A stretch of DNA of 11,779 nt. Source: UBA1715 sp045600045 (GTDB lineage: Bacteria; Bacteroidota; Bacteroidia; Bacteroidales; UBA1715). The stretch covers positions 1 through 11,779 of the forward strand of contig JAZRXD010000027.1 in assembly GCA_045600045.1 (NCBI GenBank), given 5' to 3'. The notes beneath the pieces were generated by a model that saw only the letters and a list, made by a program, of their open reading frames with translations, was not told the DNA's origin and ran no database searches. Below, piece by piece: positions 1 through 6,961 of this stretch (position 1 is its first letter; each line of letters opens with the position of its first letter). A program made the position numbers and the translations under genes.

Positions 1-584
1 TGAGGTATTGTTTTATACGAGTTAGGATAATCATAATGACTATATTCATAATCATCTATTGAATCTACAATTATCTTATATTCCATAAACGGCGAACAAC
101 TCACATTGACCATATTAAATTTCTTAGAATAAGAAAATCCCAACCTACACGAAGATGAAATTCCTTGACCTGCAGATGGGTTCTTTTCCGTCATATTATT
201 ATTCCAAATTTTATAGCAAATAATAGTATGTATGCCAAAACTTCCGAATACCGAAAAAGCGAATTTATCTGTATTCTTTAATTTCACATGAACTAACGTA
301 GGCACAAACGAAAGATACTGTAATTGATAATTTGTTTTTAGCTCTTGAGAGCCGTCAAAATCATTTTTGGTAAAGTTCTTTGATTGATATCCAAATCCTA
401 TCTGAACTTTAATTCTATTGATTTCTTTGGAAAGAAATACATCTCCTCCCAAATTATAGCCGCCTAGGGCATCCGAAATCATATTATATCTATAAATTCC
501 GCATAGTTCAATACCCACTTGAGACCTCGCTTTTATTGGAATAATAAAAACAAGTAAAATTAAAACATATCGAACTAGCTTCAT
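1..584 (-). CDS. Secreted, probable outer-membrane beta-barrel protein (N-terminal part, cut by window edge)
   Basis: The minus-strand frame opens with ATG at 584-582 and stays open for 194 codons to the left edge, so the C-terminus is missing. Residues 1-22 look like a Sec signal peptide: MKLVRYVLILLVFIIPIKA, then RSQ, with a plausible cleavage near Ala19 or Gln22. The mature part shows short alternating polar/aromatic stretches that fit membrane beta strands, such as VQIGFGYQSKNF, YQLQYLSFVPTLVHVKL, FAFSVFGSFGIHTII and SSCRLGFSYSKKFNMVNVS. This resembles the small 'outer membrane protein beta-barrel' (PorT-like) families common in Bacteroidota, but I recognise no specific family. The gene is clearly AT-richer than its neighbours (about 25% GC in bases 1-60). 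Its start lies 4 bases after the stop of the short ORF at 589-756. No TAnnTTTG element was seen directly upstream. Gene reality is fairly sure; function is unknown. Confidence 0.75.
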   Translation of the reverse strand, partial: MKLVRYVLILLVFIIPIKARSQVGIELCGIYRYNMISDALGGYNLGGDVFLSKEINRIKVQIGFGYQSKNFTKNDFDGSQELKTNYQLQYLSFVPTLVHVKLKNTDKFAFSVFGSFGIHTIICYKIWNNNMTEKNPSAGQGISSSCRLGFSYSKKFNMVNVSCSPFMEYKIIVDSIDDYEYSHYDYPNSYKTIP

Positions 585-588
585 AACT

Positions 589-756
589 CTATTCTTTCAC
601 AAACTTTTGACTTTCCGAATTATTCACAACCAACGTGTAAACGCCATTGGGCAACATTAAGACATTTATGTTTGCAATTCCCCTACATTCGGTTTGCAAA
701 ACCAGTTTGTAATATACTATAAAACACTTTTGTTTACAAAAGCAACAGTATTCCAT
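589..756 (-). pseudogene. Remnant ORF ending in a T9SS-type C-terminal sorting domain
   Basis: A 55-codon minus-strand ORF runs from ATG 756-754 to TAG 591-589. Its last 39 residues, from KLVLQTECRGIANINVLM through LPNGVYTLVVNNSESQKFVKE, follow the pattern of the Por/T9SS type A sorting domain: 'GK.VL', a strand, 'LP.GVY.L.V', then a terminal 'KF.K' just before the stop. In intact proteins this domain of about 70-80 residues sits at the end of a large secreted protein. Here no passenger is present: an in-frame TGA lies a short way upstream of the ATG and lepA ends only 46 bases beyond it. The first 16 residues are Cys-rich and do not look like the start of the domain, so a frame change or deletion is likely. 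I infer the decayed tail of a lost T9SS cargo gene. A small real peptide is less likely. Confidence 0.55.
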
Positions 757-802
757 AGCGTTGGCAGAATGGAATTGGGAGACTATCGATTGTCAACTAT
801 GC

Positions 803-2593
803 CTAATCGTTCAACTTTAGAACGGCAAGGAATGCTTTTTGAGGTATTTCAACGCTACCGATTTGTTTCATACGTTTCTTACCTTCCTTTTGTTTTTCGA
901 GCAATTTACGTTTTCGTGAAATATCGCCACCGTAGCATTTTGCAGTAACATCTTTTCTCACCGCCTTAACCGTTTCGCGAGCAATAACTTTTGTTCCAAT
1001 AGCAGCTTGAATTGCCACATCAAATTGTTGTCGGGGAATTAAATCTTTTAATTTTTCGCAAATACGTTTTCCAAAATCATACGCATTGCTTTGATGAATC
1101 AATGCAGACAAAGCATCAACGCCATCTCCATTAAGCAAAATATCGAGTTTTGCAAGTTTGGATTCACGATAACCAATAATGTGATAATCAAAAGACGCAT
1201 AACCTTTCGAAATACTTTTTAATCTGTCATAGAAATCAAAAACTATTTCGCCAAGTGGCAATTCAAAATTAATTTCCACACGATTTCCAGTCAAATACGT
1301 TTGATTTTTCAAAATACCACGTTTGTCAATACACAATTTCATTATTGGCCCAATAAATTCCGCATTGGTAATAATTTGAGCAGAAATATATGGTTCTTCT
1401 ATATAATCAATCGAATTCGGATCTGGCAAATCAGCAGGATTGTTTACAATGATTTTTTCGCCTTTTTTCGTATAGCAATAGTACGACACGTTTGGTGTTG
1501 TAGTTATTACACTCATATTAAATTCACGGTCAAGGCGTTCCTGCACAATTTCCATGTGGAGCAACCCCAAGAAGCCACAACGGAAGCCAAAGCCAAGAGC
1601 AGCCGATGATTCTGGTTGATACGTTAAAGAAGCGTCATTTAGTTGCAATTTTTCCATTGACGCACGCAAAGGTTCATAATCTTCGGTATCGATTGGATAA
1701 ATTCCCGCAAACACCATAGGCTTAACCTCTTCGAAACCTTCGATAGCTTTTTCACACGGATTTTCACGATGAGTTATCGTATCGCCAACACGGACCTCAC
1801 GGGCTGTTTTTATTCCAGAAATAATGTAACCAACATCTCCTGTTTTTACCACATCGCGAGGCTCCATATTTAATCGCAGCACACCAATTTCAAGAGCTTC
1901 GTATTCTTTTTTCGTATTAATAAATTTAACCAAATCATTGGTATGAATTTCTCCATTTAAAATCTTGTAGTATCCAATAATACCGCGAAAAGGATTAAAT
2001 ACAGAATCAAAAATCAACGCTTGTAATGGCGCATTTGGATCGCCAACAGGGGCTGGTATTTTCTCAACAATAGTTTGAAGGATTTTTTCCACGCCCAGAC
2101 CAGTTTTTCCACTGGCTTCGAGAATATCGTCGCGATTACAGCCAATCAATTCTACAATTTGGTCCTTTACCTCTTCCGGCATTGCACTTGGCAAATCCAT
2201 TTTATTCAACACAGGAATAATTTCCAAATCATTTTCTATCGCCAAATACAGATTGGATATGGTTTGAGCCTGGATTCCTTGCGTTGCATCAACAATAAGC
2301 AAAGCACCTTCGCAAGCAGCGATGGAACGCGAAACTTCGTAAGAAAAATCTACGTGTCCCGGAGTGTCAATAAGATTCAAAACATATTTCTGCCCATTAT
2401 AGTTGTAATCCATTTGAATTGCGTGACTTTTTATGGTAATTCCACGTTCACGCTCCAAATCCATATCGTCCAAAATCTGGTCTTGTGCATCGCGGGCCGA
2501 AACAGTATTTGTATATTCCAATAATCTGTCTGCCAACGTACTTTTACCGTGGTCAATATGTGCAATGATGCAGAAATTGCGTATGTTATCCAT
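803..2593 (-). CDS. lepA: Elongation factor 4 (LepA), ribosome-associated GTPase
   Basis: A 596-residue translational GTPase of the usual LepA length (about 600). EF4 binds the ribosome in an EF-G-like manner and is described as promoting back-translocation or aiding initiation and subunit biogenesis under stress. Visible motifs are the G1 loop AHIDHGKST (residues 11-19), switch I RERGITIK (48-55), G3 DTPGH (76-80) and G4 NKMD (130-133). The LepA-specific C-terminal domain closes with IGSVEIPQKAFLAVLKLND. The frame stays open upstream to an ATG at 2632, but LepA proteins begin close to MDNIRNFCIIAHIDHGKST. A perfect minus-strand promoter element, TACCTTTG, lies at 2622-2615, between the two candidates, so the ATG at 2593 is chosen. 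No clear Shine-Dalgarno is seen. GH9 lies upstream on the same strand, but this promoter suggests separate transcription. Confidence 0.97.
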   Translation of the reverse strand: MDNIRNFCIIAHIDHGKSTLADRLLEYTNTVSARDAQDQILDDMDLERERGITIKSHAIQMDYNYNGQKYVLNLIDTPGHVDFSYEVSRSIAACEGALLIVDATQGIQAQTISNLYLAIENDLEIIPVLNKMDLPSAMPEEVKDQIVELIGCNRDDILEASGKTGLGVEKILQTIVEKIPAPVGDPNAPLQALIFDSVFNPFRGIIGYYKILNGEIHTNDLVKFINTKKEYEALEIGVLRLNMEPRDVVKTGDVGYIISGIKTAREVRVGDTITHRENPCEKAIEGFEEVKPMVFAGIYPIDTEDYEPLRASMEKLQLNDASLTYQPESSAALGFGFRCGFLGLLHMEIVQERLDREFNMSVITTTPNVSYYCYTKKGEKIIVNNPADLPDPNSIDYIEEPYISAQIITNAEFIGPIMKLCIDKRGILKNQTYLTGNRVEINFELPLGEIVFDFYDRLKSISKGYASFDYHIIGYRESKLAKLDILLNGDGVDALSALIHQSNAYDFGKRICEKLKDLIPRQQFDVAIQAAIGTKVIARETVKAVRKDVTAKCYGGDISRKRKLLEKQKEGKKRMKQIGSVEIPQKAFLAVLKLND

Positions 2594-2614
2594 TGTAATC
2601 CTTGTAATTTGCGA

Positions 2615-2643
2615 CAAAGGTAATAAAACCAATCCGAATTAAA
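2615..2643 (-). promoter_or_regulatory. Candidate Bacteroidota-type promoter of lepA
   Basis: On the minus strand TACCTTTG (2622-2615) matches the Bacteroidota sigma-70 -7 element TAnnTTTG exactly. A weak -33-like TTTA lies about 17 bases upstream (2643-2640) instead of TTTG. Transcription would begin a few bases below 2615, leaving a leader of roughly 15 bases before the ATG at 2593. This rules out the longer in-frame start at 2632. Confidence 0.5.
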
Positions 2644-2664
2644 CGTGTTGTTTACCCAGATACG

Positions 2665-4356
2665 TTAAAAATTCTCGACCATGCCAGCCAACAAGGCAAA
2701 CGGAGCATTCCAGTTGATGGCTATTTCGTTTGTAGAAAAACTGCAAATCTTGTCGAGATAGCACGCAGCCGGTGCCTGCGAAGGATACGTTCTTCCGCCA
2801 CAATCGCGCAAAACTATGTTTGTGGCGCCACCGGCAAGATAACCTGGAAGCGGTTCCTCGATACCGTCGGCCGTACAACGGCGATCGTGAAAATGACGGG
2901 GATATTTGGAACCAAACCCCGACACAAAACAGTAATCGGTTGGATTGCAACCCAACAAATAATTCCACGACGAAAGCATGGCATTTTTATACTTCGAATC
3001 GCCATAGATTTTATATGCCAATCCCAGCAAAGCACCGCACGACGAGATGTATCCATTGCTACCCCAGTTGTATTTAACTATAGGCACACGGTTGCCCGAA
3101 TTCTCGTATTTAGTAACCAAATCATCGGTGAGTTTTGAAAAGACCTCATCGATTTTGCTTTTAAACTGAGGATATTCGTTTTCGTGCAACACGAGCGACA
3201 TAAGTCCAAGAGTTGTTACACTGTGCCACTCGGGAACAGGAAAATCGAGAGCAAAATCCAAGGCGTCGAAATACGTTTTGTCATTGGTAGTGATGAACAA
3301 TTCGGCGGCAGCCCAAAAAAATTCGTCCTTCACATTATAATCGACATATCCACCGGTAGTTACCCCAACCGGATTTGTGTAGTAATCGGATGGATGCTGT
3401 GTTGCCCAATTCCAAGCCTTTTTAGCAGCAGCCAGAGCTTTGTCGGACACACTCTTATCGTAGTTGGCGAACACACGTGCCGACATGGCCATCATAGCGG
3501 CGAAATCGAGCGTCGATGCGGTTGATTTGCCAATCATATAGCGTTCGAGATTGTCTTCGTGCGGCATTATCATGCTACAAAAATGAAGCGACGACAATTT
3601 GGCATATACGCCACCATCTTCGTCCTGCATGGCGAAAAGCCAGTCGAGCTCCCATTTGAGTTCGTTAAGAATGTCGGGAATACCATTGCCCGTCTCGGGA
3701 ATTGTAAGATTGAGGGATTTGTAGTATTCGGGAAACAATTCATAGGCAAACGCCAACGAATGGAATGATATGCCTGCATTCACCACATAGAGATTGTAGT
3801 CGCCCGCATCGTACCAACCTTTTGGAGCCGATACGACAGTGCCTTCGGGACGCGATTTCGAGGCAGCAGAATGATGTATTTTAACAACATCGTCGGCATG
3901 ACCAAGCGGACGCGAAAAATCAACACCGTTGAAAGTGGCATGTTCGGGCAACAATTCGGTTGAAGCACGCCAATAATAAAACGCACGGATAGCAGCCTTG
4001 GAAACAGGCTGGAAGATATGTTCCTTCTGAATAGTAAACGGAAACGACGATCCACAACCATCGCAAGAAACCACATAAGTCCCTTCGTTGGTAAAATCGG
4101 AAAAATCGGCAATCTGCAGAGTTTCGTCGGACAATTCCCAATATTTCCCTTCGCTTAAAGAACCAGTATAAACAACCTCGTTGGTTGAAGCATTGCGAAG
4201 CTCGAATGTTTGTGCCTTACCGCCAGCCACAAAAGCCGTTTTTATGCTGTTGGAATTATAACCAACCTGATTTACACGAATAGAATGTATTTGTGGGAAT
4301 GCCTGCATAGCCGAAAACAAAATTAACGCACTGAATAAGAAAGTTTTATAACGCAT
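2665..4356 (-). CDS. Secreted glycoside hydrolase family 9 (endoglucanase-like, CelD N-domain)
   Basis: A 563-residue exported enzyme predicted to cleave beta-1,4-glucans (cellulose-type or mixed-linkage chains) or their oligosaccharides. Residues 1 to about 22 form a signal peptide (MRYKTFLFSALILFSAMQA, then FPQ). Residues about 23-112 are the immunoglobulin-like CelD N-terminal domain (IRVNQVGYNSNSIKTAFV at its start). The rest is the (alpha/alpha)6 GH9 barrel. Catalytic motifs are intact: WYDAGDY at 181-187 with Asp183 and Asp186 (nucleophilic water and base), PRHFHDR with a conserved His near 490, and NEIAINWNAP near the end with Glu544 as the likely proton donor. The protein stops right after the barrel, with no T9SS sorting domain, carbohydrate-binding module or lipobox Cys, so a periplasmic enzyme is more likely than a surface one. 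No SusC/D-type genes flank it. The exact substrate cannot be read from sequence. Confidence 0.93.
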   Translation of the reverse strand: MRYKTFLFSALILFSAMQAFPQIHSIRVNQVGYNSNSIKTAFVAGGKAQTFELRNASTNEVVYTGSLSEGKYWELSDETLQIADFSDFTNEGTYVVSCDGCGSSFPFTIQKEHIFQPVSKAAIRAFYYWRASTELLPEHATFNGVDFSRPLGHADDVVKIHHSAASKSRPEGTVVSAPKGWYDAGDYNLYVVNAGISFHSLAFAYELFPEYYKSLNLTIPETGNGIPDILNELKWELDWLFAMQDEDGGVYAKLSSLHFCSMIMPHEDNLERYMIGKSTASTLDFAAMMAMSARVFANYDKSVSDKALAAAKKAWNWATQHPSDYYTNPVGVTTGGYVDYNVKDEFFWAAAELFITTNDKTYFDALDFALDFPVPEWHSVTTLGLMSLVLHENEYPQFKSKIDEVFSKLTDDLVTKYENSGNRVPIVKYNWGSNGYISSCGALLGLAYKIYGDSKYKNAMLSSWNYLLGCNPTDYCFVSGFGSKYPRHFHDRRCTADGIEEPLPGYLAGGATNIVLRDCGGRTYPSQAPAACYLDKICSFSTNEIAINWNAPFALLAGMVENF

Positions 4357-4376
4357 AGAACAGCATTTTTTCTTTA

Positions 4377-4384
4377 CGAAAATA
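4377..4384 (-). promoter_or_regulatory. Possible -7 element for the GH9 gene
   Basis: The minus strand reads TATTTTCG here, 7 of 8 bases of TAnnTTTG, about 20 bases upstream of the GH9 ATG. No good TTTG -33 box is seen at the expected distance, so this is a weak call in an AT-rich spacer. Confidence 0.25.
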
Positions 4385-4446
4385 GAAAAAATCGGAATAT
4401 GTTTTTAGAAAGATAGAATTTTAAGAATAAAATTTATTTCAATGCG

Positions 4447-4492
4447 TCAATTATCAATTATTTGCTCCTTGTAAAATTGGCAGAATTGATAA
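4447..4492. repeat. Inverted repeat (9-bp arms) plus tandem 7-mer in the GH9/metY divergent spacer
   Basis: TTATCAATT at 4451-4459 is perfectly complementary to AATTGATAA at 4484-4492, with 24 bases between. The left arm also overlaps a tandem direct repeat TCAATTA TCAATTA (4447-4460). The block lies upstream of the metY -7 element and would not be transcribed with metY from that promoter, so a protein-binding operator is more plausible than a riboswitch. In such AT-rich DNA a chance origin is possible. Confidence 0.3.
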
Positions 4493-4524
4493 AACATAAA
4501 CAACAAACCATAATCAAATTTGTC

Positions 4525-4532
4525 TATCTTTG
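4525..4532 (+). promoter_or_regulatory. Bacteroidota -7 promoter element for metY
   Basis: TATCTTTG is an exact match to TAnnTTTG and lies 41 bases before the chosen metY ATG (4574). No TTG -33 box stands at the usual 17-23 base spacing. The element lies inside the longer in-frame extension that begins with TTG at 4520, which argues against that upstream start. Confidence 0.5.
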
Positions 4533-4573
4533 CAAATCAAAATCAGGACTTAATCCTACAAACAATTACTTCG

Positions 4574-5851
4574 ATGGGAAAAAAAATAGAGACTTTATGC
4601 GTGCAAGCAGGTTATACGCCTAAAAACGGCGAACCTCGTGTAATGCCAATTATCCAAAGTACGACATTCAAATATGACAATACAGAAGAAATGGCCGATT
4701 TATTCGACTTGAAAAAACCAGGTTATTTCTACACTCGTTTGCAAAATCCAACAAACGATATGGTTGCTGCTAAAATTGCCGCCCTTGAAGGTGGTGTTGC
4801 CGGCATGTTGACGGCTTCGGGACAGGCTGCCAATTTCTATGCAGTATTTAATATCTGCGAAGCAGGTGACCATTTTGTTGCATCGTCGTGCATCTACGGC
4901 GGCACATTCAATTTGTTTGCCGTAACAATGAAGAAATTAGGTATTGAATGTACGTTTGTTGATCCTGACGCAAGCGAAGAAGAAATTGCAAAGGCATTCC
5001 GTCCGAATACGAAATGTTTGTTCGGAGAAACAATTGCCAACCCGGTATTGAGTGTACTCGATATTGAAAAATTCGCCCGTTTGGCTCATTCCCATGGTGT
5101 TCCATTGATTATAGACAACACATTCCCAACTCCAATCAACTGCCGACCGTTTGAATTCGGTTGCGATATTGTAACACACGCAACTACAAAATACATGGAC
5201 GGACACGCTACCAATGTTGGTGGCTGTATAGTTGACAGTGGAAATTTCGACTGGGACAAATACCACGACAAATTCAAAGGTTTAACAGAGCCTGATGAAT
5301 CGTACCATGGATTGACCTATACCCAAGCATTTGGAAAGGCTGCCTATATAACAAAAGCAACAGTTCAATTGATGCGTGATTTGGGTTCAATTCAAGCACC
5401 ACAAAACGCATTCTTGTTGAACCTTGGTCTGGAAAGTTTGCACGTTCGTATGGAACGCCACTGCGAAAACGCACAAAAAGTTGCCGAATATCTTGAGAAA
5501 AACGACAAAGTTGCATGGGTAAACTATCCAGGTTTGAAATCAAGCAAATACCACGCATTGGCTCAAAAACAATTCACAAAAGGATATTCAAGCGGTGTGG
5601 TAACTTTTGGCTTGAAAGGCGACCGCGACCGTGCTATCCGTTTTATGGATAATTTGAAATTGGCTTGTATAGTTACACACGTTGCCGATGCGCGTACGTG
5701 CGTGCTTCACCCGGCAAGCCACACACACCGACAGTTGTCGGATGAGCAACTGCTTGCTGCAGGTGTTAAACCAGACTTAATCCGTTTCTCTGTCGGCATT
5801 GAAAACGTTGACGATATTATTGAAGATATTGAACAAGCTTTGAATAAATAA
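4574..5851 (+). CDS. metY: O-acetylhomoserine sulfhydrylase (O-acetylhomoserine aminocarboxypropyltransferase)
   Basis: A 425-residue cytoplasmic PLP enzyme of the Cys/Met metabolism (gamma-family) fold. It joins O-acetyl-L-homoserine with sulfide to give L-homocysteine and acetate, the direct sulfhydrylation route to methionine. Family features are the opening KKIETLCVQAGY, the cofactor loop TASGQAANFYA (about 80-90), the PLP-phosphate motif YTRLQNPTND (about 53-62), IIDNTF (179-184) and the Schiff-base lysine Lys206 in THATTKYMDGHATNVGG. The C-terminal motif VLHPASHTHRQLSDEQ fits substrate binding. Length is normal (about 425-435). The ATG at 4574 is chosen because the homologous N-terminus begins there and the promoter overlaps the longer TTG-start version. 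Its spacer holds an inverted repeat that could be an operator. Cystathionine gamma-synthase is the main alternative, but the length and the DGHATNVGG context favour MetY. Confidence 0.93.
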   Translation: MGKKIETLCVQAGYTPKNGEPRVMPIIQSTTFKYDNTEEMADLFDLKKPGYFYTRLQNPTNDMVAAKIAALEGGVAGMLTASGQAANFYAVFNICEAGDHFVASSCIYGGTFNLFAVTMKKLGIECTFVDPDASEEEIAKAFRPNTKCLFGETIANPVLSVLDIEKFARLAHSHGVPLIIDNTFPTPINCRPFEFGCDIVTHATTKYMDGHATNVGGCIVDSGNFDWDKYHDKFKGLTEPDESYHGLTYTQAFGKAAYITKATVQLMRDLGSIQAPQNAFLLNLGLESLHVRMERHCENAQKVAEYLEKNDKVAWVNYPGLKSSKYHALAQKQFTKGYSSGVVTFGLKGDRDRAIRFMDNLKLACIVTHVADARTCVLHPASHTHRQLSDEQLLAAGVKPDLIRFSVGIENVDDIIEDIEQALNK

Positions 5852-5852
5852 T

Positions 5853-5864
5853 TACCAATTGGTA
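5853..5864. repeat. 12-bp perfect palindrome TACCAATTGGTA
   Basis: A perfect palindrome two bases after the metY stop, 13 bases ahead of the terminator hairpin. It is short and may be chance, or a small additional 3' hairpin. Confidence 0.3.
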
Positions 5865-5877
5865 GTTGACTATTAAC

Positions 5878-5910
5878 AAAAAAAGACGAACCGTTTGGTT
5901 CGTCTTTTTT
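5878..5910. terminator. Bidirectional intrinsic terminator between metY and mrp
   Basis: The run of seven As is followed by GACGAACC, loop GTTT, then GGTTCGTC and six Ts. The 8-bp GC-containing stem is perfect and is extended by A-T pairs. A/T tracts on both sides let it work in either direction, ending metY on the plus strand and the prmC-mrp operon on the minus strand, whose last stop codon lies about 26 bases away. Confidence 0.93.
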
Positions 5911-5935
5911 CTTTCTATCCATTAACCTTTCGACT

Positions 5936-6961
5936 CTATTTCATCACCTTTTTGGCAATCTCTGCGAATTGTTTTCCGACTATGGAATTTTCGTTCATTG
6001 CGGCAGGTTTGCCTTTATCGCCACCTTCACGCACGCCCATAACAATAGGTACGGCTCCTAAGAATGGCAAACCTTTTTCTTTTGCCAATTTCTCAACGCC
6101 ACCTTGTCCGAAAATGTAATATTTGTTGTTTGGCAACTCTTCGGGAGTAAACCACGCCATATTTTCAATCAAACCAAGAATAGGAACTTCGATTTTTTCT
6201 TTTTGGAAGAAATCTATTGCCTTAACCACGTCAATCACAGCAACATCTTGCGGTGTACCAACCATCACGGCACCCGAAATGTTTATGATTTGGCACAGAG
6301 TCAACTGAATATCGCTTGTCCCTGGAGGCATATCAATCACCATCACATCTAACTCGCCCCAGTCGGAATCTTGAATGAATTGTTTCAACACATTGCCCGC
6401 CATTGGACCACGCCATGCAAGTGCATCTTGTGGATTAACGAAAAATCCTATTGACAACATTTTTATGCCATATTGCTCGATAGGAAGAATCCATTCCTTT
6501 TCGCCATCTTTGCGGCAAAGCGGTTGTGCATCCTCCACTCCGAACATTTTAGGAATTGAAGGTCCGAAAATATCGGCATCGAGCAAACCAACCTTGTAAC
6601 CCTGCTTTGCCAATGCAATAGCTAAGTTGGCACTAACAGTTGATTTTCCTACGCCACCTTTACCGGAAGCGACAGCAATCACTTTCTTTACCTTTGAAAT
6701 GCCACCTTCGCCAGCCATTTCGTTTGCTTTAATAATGTTGACAAGCACATCAACACGTTCAAGTTCCGGAATGCCACGTTTAACCGCATCCTGCACCGAC
6801 GAAATAATGGCACGTTCGTATTTATCGTATTTCTGTGGTAAACCAATCTTAATCGTTGCATCATTACCGTTCACGTCGATAAGCTGTACGTATTGAACCA
6901 TAGTGCCAGTTTCGCCCGGAACCTGAATCTGATTAAGAATCTTTACAATTTGTTCCTTCAT
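5936..6961 (-). CDS. mrp: Mrp/ApbC family P-loop ATPase (Fe-S carrier family), CxxC-less form
   Basis: A 341-residue protein. Residues 1 to about 80 form an N-terminal MIP18 (DUF59)-type domain and the rest a MinD/ParA-like ATPase. The deviant Walker A SGKGGVGKST is at 99-108, followed by LLDADIFGPSIPKMFG, the family signature WRGPM (183-187) and MVIDMPPGTSD (207-217). Mrp/ApbC/Nbp35 proteins are thought to carry a bridging [4Fe-4S] cluster between two subunits through a C-terminal CxxC. Here the expected place reads ENMAWFTPEELPNNKYYIFG with no cysteine, and the whole protein has only Cys149 and Cys223. I recall similar CxxC-less versions in other Bacteroidota, so this may be lineage-typical. 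The start overlaps the prmC stop as ATGA, which suggests translational coupling, and the operon ends at the terminator at 5878-5910. Confidence 0.92.
   Translation of the reverse strand: MKEQIVKILNQIQVPGETGTMVQYVQLIDVNGNDATIKIGLPQKYDKYERAIISSVQDAVKRGIPELERVDVLVNIIKANEMAGEGGISKVKKVIAVASGKGGVGKSTVSANLAIALAKQGYKVGLLDADIFGPSIPKMFGVEDAQPLCRKDGEKEWILPIEQYGIKMLSIGFFVNPQDALAWRGPMAGNVLKQFIQDSDWGELDVMVIDMPPGTSDIQLTLCQIINISGAVMVGTPQDVAVIDVVKAIDFFQKEKIEVPILGLIENMAWFTPEELPNNKYYIFGQGGVEKLAKEKGLPFLGAVPIVMGVREGGDKGKPAAMNENSIVGKQFAEIAKKVMK

Noticed and set aside
694..948. Plus-strand 84-codon ORF across the lepA 3' end
   Set aside because: It lies largely opposite lepA and the T9SS-like remnant, has no recognisable domain, and reads as a shadow frame.
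2594..2632. Longer lepA start at 2632 adding 13 residues
   Set aside because: The added residues are absent from LepA as I know it, and the promoter element at 2615-2622 falls inside the extension.
2642..2666. Possible terminator between GH9 and lepA (AACGT/ACGTT arms)
   Set aside because: The stem is only 5 bp with a loop of about 15 bases and no proper T-run, so it is not a credible hairpin.
4520..4573. Longer metY start (TTG at 4520) adding 18 residues
   Set aside because: The extension overlaps the TATCTTTG promoter element, and homologues begin near MGKKIETLCVQ.
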